Positions 9,985-21,805 are shown, counted from the stretch's first letter. The stretch: 64,000 nucleotides of DNA from Bimastos eiseni (GCA_959347315.1 OY365814.1:32412387-32476386); one strand, 5' to 3'. Notes: generated by a model not told the origin, from the letters alone. A program made the numbers and translations.

Positions 9985-10689
9985 ATATATACATATATAT
10001 ATATATCGATTGATATATTAAGAATTGAGAACTTGCACTTGTAAATATATATGCACTTACATATATATTCTCCTGTCTCTATAGGTCTATTTTCCAGAGT
10101 CGCATTCTCACTCCTCGATCGGCTACATCGACGACGATGCATATTGCATAGGTACTGTCTCGTCAAAAGCAATTTTCCTACTTATCACACTTTTCAATGG
10201 AAGAACGTCGGCAACACCAACTTAGCAACTGTGCGCCTCGTTTTGAGTGGGGCTGAATTTCAGACCCCAAACGATAAGTCACGCACGTTTTTTTGTGTGT
10301 TGATGTTTTCAACCGCGGGGTTAAAATCTGTTCTCCAACGTGAAGTTTGCTATTTTTTTCAGAAAGGGAAAGGAATGGATTTAATGGTCCTTTTATGGCC
10401 AAGATACGGCGAACAGAAACCACTTCATTTCCCGCCTCTGTAACCAGATTCAGAAGATGGAAATTGGATGCTAAACGAGCTATATGGAACATACTAGACA
10501 ATCAGAACTGTCAGTCTGTCTGTGAGTGTGTCTGTTTGTCTCTCTGTCTCTCTGTTTGTCTATCGAACTATCTCTGCATGTCCGTCTTTCAAGGTGTATA
10601 TTTAATCATTCAATACGAATATGCAAATAGCGCGACTTAAGGTTACTAGTTCAACTATTCAGGAGCGCGCCAGACCCAAGCCCGGCTGA
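9985..10689. other. AT-rich then unremarkable intergenic DNA
   Basis: TATATA-rich to about 10080, then mixed sequence with a CTGT/CTCT-rich patch near 10505-10565. GAATTGAGAACTTGCACTTG near 10022 recurs inverted at 12530. No gene recognised. Confidence 0.4.
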
Positions 10690-10870
10690 AAAGAACGGTC
10701 TTAATACTGCTACAGATGCGTCTCGTTAAACCCTAGGCATAAGAAGTCCATTCCATGCCATTCCAGGGGACTGGTAAAACAACAGAGAAAGCGCGATGTT
10801 GTCTGATTGCAGTGCGGAATTTGATGGAGCCTGGAATCCCTGGATGCTGATGTAACAGCCTCCGTATCCG
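10690..10870 (-). pseudogene. LINE 3'-end fragment (B2)
   Basis: Minus translation near 10775-10815 reads IRQHRAFSVV followed by a disrupted P.PWNGM, matching the AFSVVGP..WN.LP motif of the copy at 35046-35360. The AACGGTCTTAA segment near 10694 is also shared with that copy. Decayed. Confidence 0.65.
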
Positions 10871-10950
10871 AGGCATCTTCTGCTTTGGGACATCAAAGCG
10901 AAACGCCACTCGCCAGAACTAATCAGTAAATATTAATTAGAAAACTATAT
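10816..10950. repeat. direct repeat, left copy
   Basis: GAATTTGATGGAGCCTGG onward matches 11305-11440 closely (shared TGGAATCCCTGGATGCTGA, CAGCCTCCGTATCCGA, GCATCTTCT). Confidence 0.85.
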
Positions 10951-10964
10951 CACTCTTTCTTTCC

Positions 10965-11046
10965 ATCTGTCTCTGTCTATCTGTTTGTCAATATATCTCT
11001 GTATCTTTCTACATCTCTCTGTATATACATGTGTGTGTGTCTGTTT

Positions 11047-11105
<59 letters not shown>

Positions 11106-11145
11106 GTGCATTTGTGTGAGTGTGTGTGTGTCTGTTTCTCTTTCT
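10965..11145. repeat. CTGT-rich and (GT)n microsatellite
   Basis: Compound simple repeat with an almost pure GT run at about 11048-11103. Confidence 0.9.
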
Positions 11146-11304
11146 ATCTGTCGACGTCAATATGTTTGTCAATATCTGTCTTAATCCACCTCTATCTATC
11201 TCCATCTATCTGTCACGCCCTCTCCATCTACCTCTACCTGTCCGTCCTCTTGCAAACGGATTAACAGACACATGTGTGATAACTAAGTCCGCGTTCATTC
11301 GATC

Positions 11305-11440
11305 GGAATTTGATGAAGCCTGGAATCCCTGGATGCTGACGTAACAGCCTCCGTATCCGAAGCATCTTCTACCTAGGGACATCACAGCGAAACTCCAATC
11401 ACCTCACGCCAGAACCAATCGGCAGAGAATAATTACAAAA
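11305..11440. repeat. direct repeat, right copy
   Basis: Second copy of the 10816-10950 block, about 490 bp downstream; the GT microsatellite lies between the two. Confidence 0.85.
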
Positions 11441-11653
11441 CTAATTAGATGACGTCCTACCAGTCTTGTCTCAGCTAGCTATTGTTTTTTATTTCTTAAA
11501 ATTGCTTGTCTATATACAGTTGTGGATTTGTTTATCAGTGTTGTTAATAGGCAGCAATAGTGAAACACAAACACGTAGATAAAGATAGACCAAGAGCGCT
11601 GGGTTATTGGATCCTACACTGCACAGCACTCAGAGTAGTCTGGTGTGAAAAGA

Positions 11654-11654
<1 letters not shown>

Positions 11655-11718
<64 letters not shown>

Positions 11719-11748
11719 CGATGACGATGACGATGACGACGATATCGG
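11655..11748. repeat. (GAT)n microsatellite
   Basis: About 20 GAT triplets followed by GACGAT units. The poly-Ser open frame on the minus strand is a translation of this repeat. Confidence 0.95.
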
Positions 11749-11929
11749 ATGATGGGTACAAGGTTCAACATCCTGCTTGCTTCTTCGAGGCGTCTTCTTC
11801 AACTGACGCAATTATTTCATGAAGTATAAATGAATCCGTCTATGGCGACCGTATACATAATAAAGGCTTGTGGACCCTGTACTTTTCCAACGTATTGGTC
11901 ATTCACCATCGCTGTCCGTTTGATTGATT

Positions 11930-12035
11930 AGTTTCAGTTTAACGACACTGTATGGTAACAAAGATCATTAGCGTAGCCCTCCTCCTTTTATCCATATTTG
12001 GAACTGGCACTGTCACAGTGCGAACAGTGGTGGGT
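11930..12035 (-). repeat. family A repeat
   Basis: Full-length reverse copy: GTTTAACGACACTGTATGG, GTAGCCCTCCTCC, GGAACTGGCACTGTCACAG and GAACAGTGGTGGG. Confidence 0.85.
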
Positions 12036-15000
12036 TTCTGTCTGTGTGAATGGGGTCCACGCCACTTAAGGTTCCGTGTACGAACTGAAATATAATATAG
12101 GGCCTATAGAGAGCGAATGTATGGCCTCGACCTGTTGAGGTTTTCAATTGCTTGATAGGGTGAGATCCTCTGCCCCGTTGGAGGGTAATACGAGCTACCC
12201 ATATTAGACAGAAACCAAATCTCTTGGAGTATAATCATTTGCATGACAAAAGTGAACTCTCGAGGAGGAAGTGTTGTGAAGAATTAGTTTCAATTTTTAT
12301 TAATACATAAACAAAGACATAATTACACACACAAACAAACAAACAAACAACCACGCGCAAACACACTTTCACTACGCAAACAGAGACAAAACGCAAACAC
12401 AGGCCGCCACAGGTGCTCGTGAAAATTCTCGCACATTTGCACACATAGGCCTTTTATTATTACACACACGCGTTAGTTTGCGAAATGATGTCCTCACACG
12501 TGATAGGGCCTGCCGTGAAGGACTTGCAAGTGCAAGTTCTCAATTCTCAACTATAACTGCTGTTGTCACAACCAGAGGCCTGATTTTCGTAGTGTATTAG
12601 GGTCGTACCTTAGAGTCGCTGGCACTTAGTATACGATTTACCCACGGCTGTCTCATAGCTATGGCTTGTAAAAATGTTCTTTTTCGTCTTCCTCTTAATC
12701 GTCTTATATTACTTCCTATTCTTCGTTTTCTTCATATTCTGTTTGGTTGCTTGTAAAAAAATTCTTTTTCAACATAGGACAAATTTCCCAAATTGTGTCA
12801 CCCAGTTTTGCGCTGGCTCCCTGTTTCAGCTGACTCTTTGGGCATTGATTGATTGATTGATATCACTGCAGTTTAATTTTGGAGCACCATATGGGGATGT
12901 TTTTTGCATTAGACACTAGGGCAATAGGCGCTGATACTTAAAATATATATTACAGGATCCGATACGCATGCGCATTGATAGCCAAAACACCGTACGTGTT
13001 GTTAGTACACATTAATCTCTTTATGGTCGATGCCATTAACCTTGCTCAGACTGACTAGGGTGACAGAGGAGGACTGCATGGGTCAAATGGGTAAATGTCG
13101 GTACTTCTATACCCACGCTGGAGTGGCGTGATACGACAGCAAACGAACAGGTGTCTGTCACGTGCTTTGCAATATTTACGACGTACGTTCACAACATTCA
13201 CTATATCTGACTGTGGTATATCCATTGGCCAGTATATGTGTATCCGTTTAGAAGCGGTCGGTCAAAGATCATGTCGATAAAGTGTTATTTTCATTGTGAA
13301 TATATAGTCATAGAGTGCCACCTGGTGATGAAACTGATCAGGGTCACTCTCTGTTAAAGCCTGTAAATTGTCAAATTAGTAATATTAAATGCAGGAAATA
13401 GTAAGTAATAGATAGCTATTGCATTGGTGAACTGGTTTATTTGACCTTACGTAAACACTCAGTCTGAGACTCCTATCGAGACGAAACTGCGCTACGGGTC
13501 GGCGGGGGACGAGGTCCCATATTTTGAGAACTTTCGAAGGCGTTGACAGTCTCCTTGTTTGCTTCTGTCTTCGTCGAGTAGCTTCCCGTGTGTTTGAAGT
13601 CGTGAATGGACGCCTTTATCGCTTCCACGATAAAACGCTAGTTGACGTCTAAAGGTGACCATAAAACGCGTAACTAACATAGGTCGTAACCACACAAACA
13701 TGGCATTTAATCATACACAAGCTATAAGTTATGTTTACATGCCACGAATGTTTATATGATAGGTTCTGGACAATGTCTATGCATAGGCAGCATCGATGGT
13801 AATTGCGGATGTAAGCGCGAATAAATTGTTCTAACTTTAACTGGTCTACGTCAAGATGTCTAAGACTAGCTAATAAAAGTCGTCTCGACAAAGTAGCCGT
13901 TTGCAGTTGAGATCAAATGTTCCAGAACAAAGTTACACATTTTTCGAACACTTGGTCGCGCAAATTAATTAACTAATTACAGGACTGTCAACTGACCGAA
14001 ATAAGTGCAAGTAATTTCTAATACTAGCTGTTCTTGGCTGCGCATTCTTAAGTTAACAACAAACAAGTAATAATGTTGCGCTAAAGTTATTACAGAAAAT
14101 TAAAACGCAGAATGATTATTTAACTAGACTGAAAAGAATACTAGCATTTCGAGCCCTCGAAACTTAAGAGCGAGTTTTAAGGTCAAAGGTAACAATTCAC
14201 AACAATTCTACACCGAGCAGCCATGCTCAAATTTGCCCTCGTACAACACGGTACAACGCATTTACTCAGACATGCACCCAACCTGTTGTATTTGGACTAT
14301 TTCAATGCTACAAATTGAACCAATTGCCACAGTCTGCAACAGACAAATGATTCTGTTTAGCTTCTACTTCAAATATGGTCCTCTGGTGTTCGCCTTTTAG
14401 TTCAAAGGCAGAAATTTGAGCACGAATTGACCACAAATTAAAAATCTTGTAATTCAGTTGACACCAAATTCTGGAAACCTAAACGGATCAGTAAGGAAAC
14501 AGCTGCTGTTTTTTGCTATTAAAAACTACAGCATCCCAAGAAAATTATTGCTCAATATGTTTCTAAATCACATTCCTTTGAAGTAAGTCGTCGAAAAATT
14601 ATATATAAACATTATTCACCACACAACTACAATTAACGAACTAAAATATACATAACGTATATAAGGTGTGTGTGTATATAAGGTATAATATTTCATATAT
14701 AACGCATAAAACACTCAATTAATGCTATATTAATGTATAGCATACTACAAGAATCGTCTTCCGTGTAGTTCTTTACAGTTCTGTTTTAAATATATTGTTC
14801 AAAAACGTTACAAGATCTAAACAAACAAAATGTCCGTTAAACTCTCCTTCAAGCCTACGTAATCACCAAAATTTATCGAGGTAATAACTTTCTTGCTCAG
14901 AAAATGAATGTGAGCACGTTACCGATATCTGGAAATCTGCCTCCAAATGAATAAACATAAACTACAGCTTTACTTACGGCAGTTACCACATAAGGCAAAC

Positions 15001-16649
15001 CGGCTGAAAAGAACAAACAACCTATCAGAACGCTGGGAAATATTCAATCGTGTCTGTTACGTAAGCATACATTTGCAAATGGCGACCGCGTTGTCTTCTT
15101 AAATTAAAGGTTTTAAATAGGGAACTCAAGCAATTTGATTATTTTCAAAGCAGAATTCTATAAAATAACATCCTTAACGGCGTCCGCTGTCATACAGATA
15201 ATCTACGGATGTTTCTTTAAACATGCAACGGATGAAGTTACCGGCAGATATGACAAATTTCTCATCTGCAGTTAGCTTGGTGTGTACATACAGTATCTAC
15301 TTCCGAGGCCTTTTGAAGTATCTTTGCTCATTCGAATGCCCTTCCTGTTATCCTGAAAATCAGCTCCGTGATTTGTTATCAAGGGAAGACGACTATAAAG
15401 TGAAGAAAACGCAGACGTGTGTTCTCCGAAGTAGGTCCTATACTAAGCCCGCTGAGCATAGATTTATTAACGACTGGCGGCTGGTTTGACTCCACGTAGC
15501 AGAAAGTGACTGAACGATGACCTTCATAAATTGTCTGCGTTCTTCTACGTGTCGGGAAGAGGGTTAAGAAAACACTCCGGATCGATTCCCGCACCCTCCC
15601 AAAGGTCGACATTCGCCAGATACTTTGATAAGATGAGCAATAGGGCAGTTGGCGCCTTGCACGATTGTCATAAAGTTGTATTGGACTCTTGTAATAATTT
15701 GTGATTGTCCGTTCATATGACGAATTGTAATCATAACCACGTGAGTTTGATTATTAAATGAATTGTATTATTTTATTGTTAATAATAATAATATTATCAT
15801 TATTATCTTCATTACACAGTGCCTCTCTATCATCGAATAATATTCCGCGGGCTGTTCTTGAGGTTTCCCATCCCTTTGCGACACTATCTGATGACGGTAG
15901 TTTCATCCAACATTTCCAAATTCCTTTGTAGTTCAGTTGTACACCCCCACTCGCGATCTTCTGAGTTCCTGCGCTACAAAAACACATCGCCATCTTTGTT
16001 GTCTCTTTCAGCAAACGCTAGGCTGTCCCACTGCGCATGCGTCGTAAAGACGCCATCGCGGCCATAAAGTAGATAGGGGCGATGATGGGGAACCGCCTCG
16101 TAGAAGGATAGGGCGGCGACCCGTGTGCCAGCGACCCGGTGAGTTATGACTGCTGGGGAACTTTCCGTCTGATTGTGGAGTTTTATGACGAAGCCGATGA
16201 AAATGTCAGAATGAATAAGCGCAGCTAACACGTGGGAAAACAAAGGCTGACAGAATGCGAGCTTGGATTCCGATTAACTGGATGTAAGACTACGTCGACA
16301 GAAAGTATTAAGAATTAAGGGAAGGTATCTGGATGAAAGGAAAGATGGAAGAGGAACTGATTAGGTTAATGGATGTAGGAACGAAAATGAAATGAGAAAT
16401 GGGTAAAAGCACGAAACTTTGGCATTGCAGGAGTAAATCCGATAACCCAGAAGAAAGTTCAACAGCATGAAAGTGAGTCAAATGGAGATCATGTACCATC
16501 TGAATTTACCTGAGGAGGTAAAATGTGGAGTCAGAGAAATACTTAGGATTACAGAGACGATTGACATATTACATAGGTTTACTGGACCGATCTAAATCTT
16601 CACTATGAACTGCAGGTACGAATTGCAAGACGTGCAGAAGATCCACCTC
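12036..16649. other. quiet intergenic region
   Basis: No gene or clear repeat recognised over 4.6 kb, apart from short CA-rich stretches near 12320-12360, AT-rich sequence at 14600-14760 and small open frames without recognisable domains. 12530-12550 is an inverted match to about 10021-10041. A TTTATT on plus at 15772-15777 (AATAAA on minus) could be a poly(A) signal for the ligand gene but is far from its stop. Confidence 0.4.
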
Positions 16650-16752
16650 GGCCCGCCGCTCTCTAACAGTGCCTGTCCGAAGTCTGGGCAGAGGAGGAGG
16701 GTGACAAACATCACATGTCTGCTATGACACAGTGTCGTGAAACAATAACTAA
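16650..16752 (+). repeat. family A repeat
   Basis: Diverged copy: AACAGTGCCTGTCCGAAGTC, GAGGAGGAGGGTGAC and ACACAGTGTCGTGAAAC. It lies about 290 bp beyond the stop codon of the ligand gene. Confidence 0.75.
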
Positions 16753-17043
16753 CCGATCACGATGCAGATTACGCAGGTCATGGCGTATCATTTCTATGTA
16801 TGTAGTCCCTCAATCGAAACGTGCACCGGAAGACCACTGTACAGGAAGAAGATCGTGCGAGGTGGAACGAGGTGAAGCAGCCTAGAGAAAGAGTGAAAGC
16901 AGGAGATATCCATGCTGGCGGTGGCTGGAGTGGGGTCAGGAGGTAACAGCGGAAGCTATGCGTGTAGGAACGAAGGTGGGACGAGGACGACGAAGAGGGA
17001 CGGCGGGAATGGGTTGGCGCTAAGGTCAAGCTAAGGTCACGCC

Positions 17044-17900
17044 CTAGGCACACATGCATTCCTCGGGGTACATGTTCTCGAAGACGCTGACGACGAGGTT
17101 GCGCTCGCTGTTGTAGTGTGCGATGTTCAGGCTCCCCATCCTCGTCTCTGTGCAGTCGATATTCAGCTGCATCGTCGGATTGCGCTCGCGCATCAGCGTC
17201 ATGATGCGGGCGTAGCGATGCGCCACCCTATAGTCGCGGGGGCACGACCCCGCACAGTAGTACGCCTGGTAGCTCTCCGGTTCGATGACCCAGTTGTGCC
17301 AGTTGATGTCGCGGAAGTGTATCGTCAGCGGGTAACGGCAGCACCTCTCCTCCCCGTCGCCCTGGACGCAGTCGTTCCTGTCCGGCAGCGTCCGCTTCTG
17401 CCGACCCAGAATGAGCTTCTCCTGCGTCAGGACGTTGAGGGCGGGCAGGAGGGTTGCCTGGTAGGGGCTGTCGGCAACCGGAGGGCTCCAGACGACGAAG
17501 TCGAGCACGTCCTCCATGTGGTATCGGCTGTCGCAGGCGATCTCGAGCCCAAGGTTGGACGACGGATCGCGGATCCAGTCCTGAACAGCCCTGGAGATGT
17601 CGAACTCCTCCCAGGTGGCCTTGTCGAGGGAGACGAGGCGCGAGTCAATGGACCTGCGCAGGAACTGGTCGGCGGTCAGCTGGAGGATCTGGTAGATCTC
17701 GATGCGGAGCGTTCGGTCGATGAGGTCGCTGATCTCGAGGTTCTGCGGGCGGACGTCGCGCTTGTAGAGCTTCAGCGTCGCCGATTTGACGACGGTTTCC
17801 TTACGGGGATCGGTCGGTTCGGGGATGTCGACGGAGAAGAAGATGCGCTTCTTTCGAGGGGCTCGCCACAGTCGGTCGGTGATCGGTACTGGCTTGTCAC
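17044..17900 (-). CDS. TGF-beta ligand exon 2
   Basis: Starts at ATCCTTCCAG|GTGACAAGCC and completes codon 221 (Gly). It encodes the rest of the prodomain, the RQKR site and the whole mature domain, ending EECMCA then TAG at 17044-17046. The exon is clearly more GC-rich than the flanking introns. Open frames on the opposite strand are shadows. Confidence 0.9.
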
Positions 17901-20812
17901 CTGGAAGGATAAAAACTATTTTACTGAACTGGCGGGGTTTCCAGTTAATAAGGCTAGGTTATCACTGTATAAGGTTTGGTTAACACTTGGTAAAGTTTGA
18001 ATAACACTGGATAAGGTTTGGTTGACACTGGATACGGCTTTATATTGACACTGGACATTGCTAGGTTAACGTTGCATGAGGCGATATGTTGACACTGGAT
18101 AAGGCTATAGGCTGACACACGATAAGGTTAGATTAACACTGGAAGAGGATAGGGCAATACTGGAAGAGGATAAGGCAATATTGGATAAAGCTATAGGTTG
18201 ACATTTGATCAGGTTAACATCATAGTAGGCTTATAGGTTAGCATTGCTTACAGTTCTGTTTACATTTGATAAGATGAGGTTATGTTTACGGTGCATGTGA
18301 ATGCGAATAAGGTTAGGCTTAGACTGGATAAGGTTAACTCTTGATAAGGCGATGTGGCATTGACATAGGGCAGGATGACTTAACGGTGGATATGGGTATG
18401 CGGGTCCACAGATCAAAGCACATGTCTATGCTTTTAAGACAACGCTCGCATCAACCCATAAAGTTGTCAACGCTCTGCGGAACTTTATCAGAAAGAGTTC
18501 AACGTCTATGGAAGATCGGGTGCCATCAACCGACCCAAGAGTCAATCGATGAGATAAACAAATGCACAAAATAGAAGCACCCGCACACTATATATTTGTA
18601 TAGCCCCTTTCCGGGACATTCACATAGGCTTGTGAGCTACAGTGCATGTGAATATGTCACAGGCAATGTGTGAAACCGGGCATTTTGCAAAATGCCTGGT
18701 TTTTAGGCAAAATTTGTAAAATCCTCCATTTAGGGCCAGGGTTAGGTATAGGGTTAGTGTTAGGGTCAGGGTCTGGGTTAGAGCTAGTGAGGGTTAGGGT
18801 TAAGGTTAGTGTAGGGTTAGTGCAGGGTCAGGGTTTTACAAATTGCCTAGGCATTTTACAAAATCCTTGGTTTCATACATTGCCTGTAACATAATACGTG
18901 TGCAAATGTGTGCATACATGTATGTGTGTTTATGTATGCATTTATGTATGTATGTGTGTGCACGTGTATGTATGTATGTATGTTACTTGGTGTGCATGTT
19001 TGTGAGTATGTACATATATGTACATGTATGTATGCATGCATCCCTATTTGCTACCTGTCTTGTGAATTTAGTTGTGTATGTACAACTACTTTCAGATTCG
19101 TGTTTCTTGGCTGCCATACTTTCTGAGTGCGGCTTACTTTTCAGAAACATACACGGCTATAAATTTAAGCAGGGGCACATCTTTGCCCTCCAATGGGGTC
19201 ATCGCTTCCTTTCACCCACCTTCCCTCCTCTCCCTTTCCCATCCTTCCCTTTTCCCTCCTTTGTCACTCTCTTCACCTATATCCACCACTTAAGCAGGCT
19301 TGTAAATATCAAATTGCAGAACGACATTCTGTTTCAACATTGCTATTAACTACTTTGGTCTCAGATGTTTACCAAGCTGTGTTCGCTCAATTACCGGTCC
19401 GCATAGTAAAAAATACCAAGAATTTTTTTAATGTTCGTTGCAAAAACCACTTACAATGCAATTTTTTTCGATCTCAATATAGTCACTGTATTGTCTCAAT
19501 ATGTATTTAAATCAATTTTAAGAAATAGTTTTAAGGCGATTGAAACAGAAAATAACGAATAAACGGGGCACCATTGAAAACTTCCTGCCTGTCCCTCACA
19601 CTGAAAAGGTAAGGAAGGGTTGAGTTACAGCGTATATATATATATATATATATATATATAGGCGTACACGGGAATCTTCAATCGTTACACCCGCATCAAA
19701 TTGGCAGCTAGGGTAAAAGATTTCCCGAAATCAGTAATAGTAATTATTTAAGTGCAGAATGAACGGTCTAACGCCGTACGGTTGCTACCAACAGTGGGGT
19801 TGATAGGAACGGATGTGTACGTCCATTATGGTACATATCAGTTACGCCAAAGCATTTTATTAAGTTCCTCTTCAACTAAACGGCAGCGTTGATTAAATTG
19901 GACATGTAGAGTAATGGGCGTAATCCGTGGCTGCCGACGGTTAAATTCGACTCCTGTAATAACTTTTCATCATTCGTTCATACTATGTCTGTAATCATAC
20001 TGCAGTTTGTGAGTTGCAATTAAACTAATATATAAAAGTTTTTGTTATTGCAATTATTTTTATTATTGAACAGATGATTTCTAAAGCCCGTAACGCAGCC
20101 ACGCCGCTGCAATAGTTGTAATAGTTGTAGAATCCTTAGTGGAGTGCTTACCGTATTCAGTGAAGCTGTGAAACTGGTTGGCATAGAATTGGTCGTCATA
20201 ATCAAAAAGCAGAGATGCCTTCTTGCCATGCAACTCCTCCATACTCTTCTTGTACAGCCTGATGATCTGGCGTCTCTCCTGGACAGTCATGTTGATCCTG
20301 GACACATCCGGAACTCGCGTCATTCCCAGTCGGTTAAGGATGTCCTGCTTGATCGCCTCGATGCGCAGCTGTTTCTCAAAAGTGTAGTTGAGGTTCAGAA
20401 TACTCGAGTCAAGGCTGTTGAGGAAGTCAGGTTCTGGTGTCGTAGTCGATGACGGACTTCCGATTGGCTGTACTGAGGAGGGAGTGGCAACAGAGCCGGT
20501 TCTTTGGATGACGTTGCTAATGGAGGTGGAGGAGGAAGAGGAGGATGAGGAGGATGAGGAGGATGAGGAAGGAGATGAAGTGGAGGTTGACGAAGATGTC
20601 GAATCGGTATTTGGCGATGCCGCTGTATGAGTTTCGCTGAGCTGGACCACATCCGATCTCGTTGTGGCGGCGGCGGATTGCGATGTGGTTTCGTGAAAAA
20701 CAACCTGTGGATCCTCCGTGATTGTCCGAGCGACGACCAGTCCAGAGCTCGTCAAGGCCAGGGCCAGCAAGGTCAAGACGGACGCGAGGACATTCAAGTG
20801 CACCCGATACAT
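17044..20812 (-). CDS. TGF-beta superfamily ligand, GDF15/maverick-like (2 exons)
   Basis: Joining exons 20152-20812 and 17044-17900 gives 505 residues. Residues 1-28 are a hydrophobic signal peptide. About 70-105 are Ser/Thr-rich with a poly-Ser run. The prodomain follows, with NYT and NMT glycosylation sites. RQKR at 387-390 is a furin-type site releasing a 115-residue mature domain. Its cysteines are C398, C407-C408, C436, C440, C470, C502 and C504; the first cysteine before CC is typical of TGF-beta, activin, myostatin and GDF15 types. The stretch CAGSCPRDYRVAH lines up with GDF15 (C.GACP..FRAA). Where relatives have CC, this protein has D469-C470, so the inter-chain cysteine is missing, as in GDF9, BMP15 and Lefty. 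By family it is a secreted ligand for activin-type or RET-linked receptors; the receptor cannot be told here. The start is supported by an in-frame TGA at 20834-20836. Confidence 0.88.
17935..18370. repeat. intronic minisatellite
   Basis: Within the ligand-gene intron. Degenerate ~20-24-bp units of the form AACACTGGATAAGGTTAGGTTG repeat about 18 times (for example near 17980, 18005, 18090, 18120 and 18320). Confidence 0.8.
18651..18896. mobile_element. inverted-repeat element with telomere-like core
   Basis: The left arm 18651-18722 and right arm 18834-18896 are imperfect reverse complements over ~60 bp (outer ends CAGGCAATGTGTGAAACC and GGTTTCATACATTGCCTG). Between them is a degenerate GGGTTAG/TTAGGG tract, about 18730-18835. 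The form is like a small MITE; no target duplication is obvious. It lies inside the ligand-gene intron. Confidence 0.75.
18897..19045. repeat. degenerate (TATG)n microsatellite
   Basis: TGTATG and GCATG units; open frames here are repeat translations. Confidence 0.85.
19046..19839. other. rest of ligand intron, no gene
   Basis: Pyrimidine-rich patch at 19200-19270 and a pure (AT)n run at about 19633-19660. Nothing else recognised. Confidence 0.5.
19840..20040 (+). mobile_element. SINE-like element F, copy 1
   Basis: Shares GCCGACGGTTAAATTCGACT, CCTGTAATAACTTTTCATC and TTTGTGAGTTGCAATTAAA with the copy near 45355-45465, and ends in an AT-rich tail. It lies just inside the intron next to exon 1 of the ligand gene. 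Confidence 0.6.
20152..20812 (-). CDS. TGF-beta ligand exon 1
   Basis: Encodes residues 1-220 plus the first base of codon 221: signal peptide, Ser-rich region and the start of the prodomain (LRIEAIKQDILNRLGM). The donor is TACG|GTAAGCAC. Reading past it gives only a short non-homologous tail, which supports splicing. Intron phase is 1. Confidence 0.88.
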
Positions 20813-21002
20813 GTCTCTGGATCGGTTGAAAATTCAAAAGCTGACGGCTAAAGTCAGCAACGAGGGGTGAAAGCTGTTACCCCGAGGGGCCTAGTAGGCT
20901 CTGTCCTCTAGGCCGAGGCTACCTCGTCAAACAGAAGACGAAGTCGATGTAAACTTCTCGAAGTTCCGTCCGTGAGGGTTTCCCTGAAAATGCCGGCATC
21001 AA

Positions 21003-21110
21003 TTGCATAATCTATTCTAATTTTAGAATTTTCATTCAAATAATCTGATCTAATCTAAGAACATTCAATCATCCGATCTGATATAAGCTTAGAACATCTG
21101 AACAATCAAT
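21003..21110. repeat. ~30-bp minisatellite, left part
   Basis: Units like AATCTGATCTAATCTAAGAA followed by CATTCAATC. Equivalent units resume at 21725-21805, beyond an inserted element. Confidence 0.65.
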
Positions 21111-21119
21111 AACATATAA

Positions 21120-21700
21120 GCCGGGTCTAGGACATTTCCCTCCGGACATTTTTCCCGAACATCTCCCTCCCCCGATATCTCCGTCATATTTCCCCCGGTA
21201 GGACAATTCCCCGGATCGCAACTGGACCGTTAATTAGTTAATTGGTGAACAACCAACAACCTTACTTAAGCGTGTCTGGCGTTGATGCTTAAGGCAAATG
21301 TTTAATCACGGAAGCTGAATCAATGAAAATAGTCGCGCATAAATGGAGGCTGGATATAGGAAAAAATCGCACTTAGATGGAAGCTGGGTTAAGAAAAGCA
21401 GATCTTCTTAAATGGAAGCTGGGTTGATGAAAAGAATCGCGCTTAAATGGAAGCTTGATTGAGGAAAACAGATCTTCTTAAATGGAGACTGGATTGATAA
21501 AGGAATCTTACGCAAAACTTTAACCAATTTTATGCTTTATAAATAAATGTTCATTCGTTGTGCTGTCTAAATTTAATTTAACTATTTAAATAGTTACCTT
21601 GAGTCACAGAGGGGAAATTCCAAGGGAATTGTCCTACGGAGGGAAATATCCGGAGGAGATGTCCGAAGGAAATGTCCGGGGGGAGATGTTCCTAACCCAT
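21120..21700. mobile_element. element with ~85-bp inverted ends and internal tandem repeats
   Basis: Left end 21126-21215 (TAGGACATTTCCCTCCGG start) and right end 21608-21700 are imperfect reverse complements, both built from GGACATTTCCCTCC-like units and each containing a GGACAATTCC block or its complement. The interior has ~37-bp tandem units (CTTAAATGGAAGCTGGGTTG). It splits the surrounding ~30-bp minisatellite and begins ~300 bp upstream of the ligand start codon. Confidence 0.65.
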
Positions 21701-21724
21701 AGGCGAAACCTTAGAACGTTTAGT

Positions 21725-21805
21725 CGCAAAATCTGATATAATCTTTGAACATTGAATCACACTATCTAGTCTCACAACATTCAAACACATAATCTGATCC
21801 TCACT
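21725..21805. repeat. ~30-bp minisatellite, right part
   Basis: Units AAATCTGATATAATCTTTGA, CATTGAATC and ACATTCAAACACATAATCTG continue the 21003-21110 array. Confidence 0.6.

Noticed and set aside
17116..18000. 294-codon plus-strand frame opposite the ligand exon 2
   Set aside because: It is the antisense shadow of a real, GC-rich coding exon with clear TGF-beta homology on minus.
18730..18835. True chromosome end
   Set aside because: The TTAGGG-like tract is short, degenerate and flanked by inverted arms inside a gene intron, so it is interstitial.
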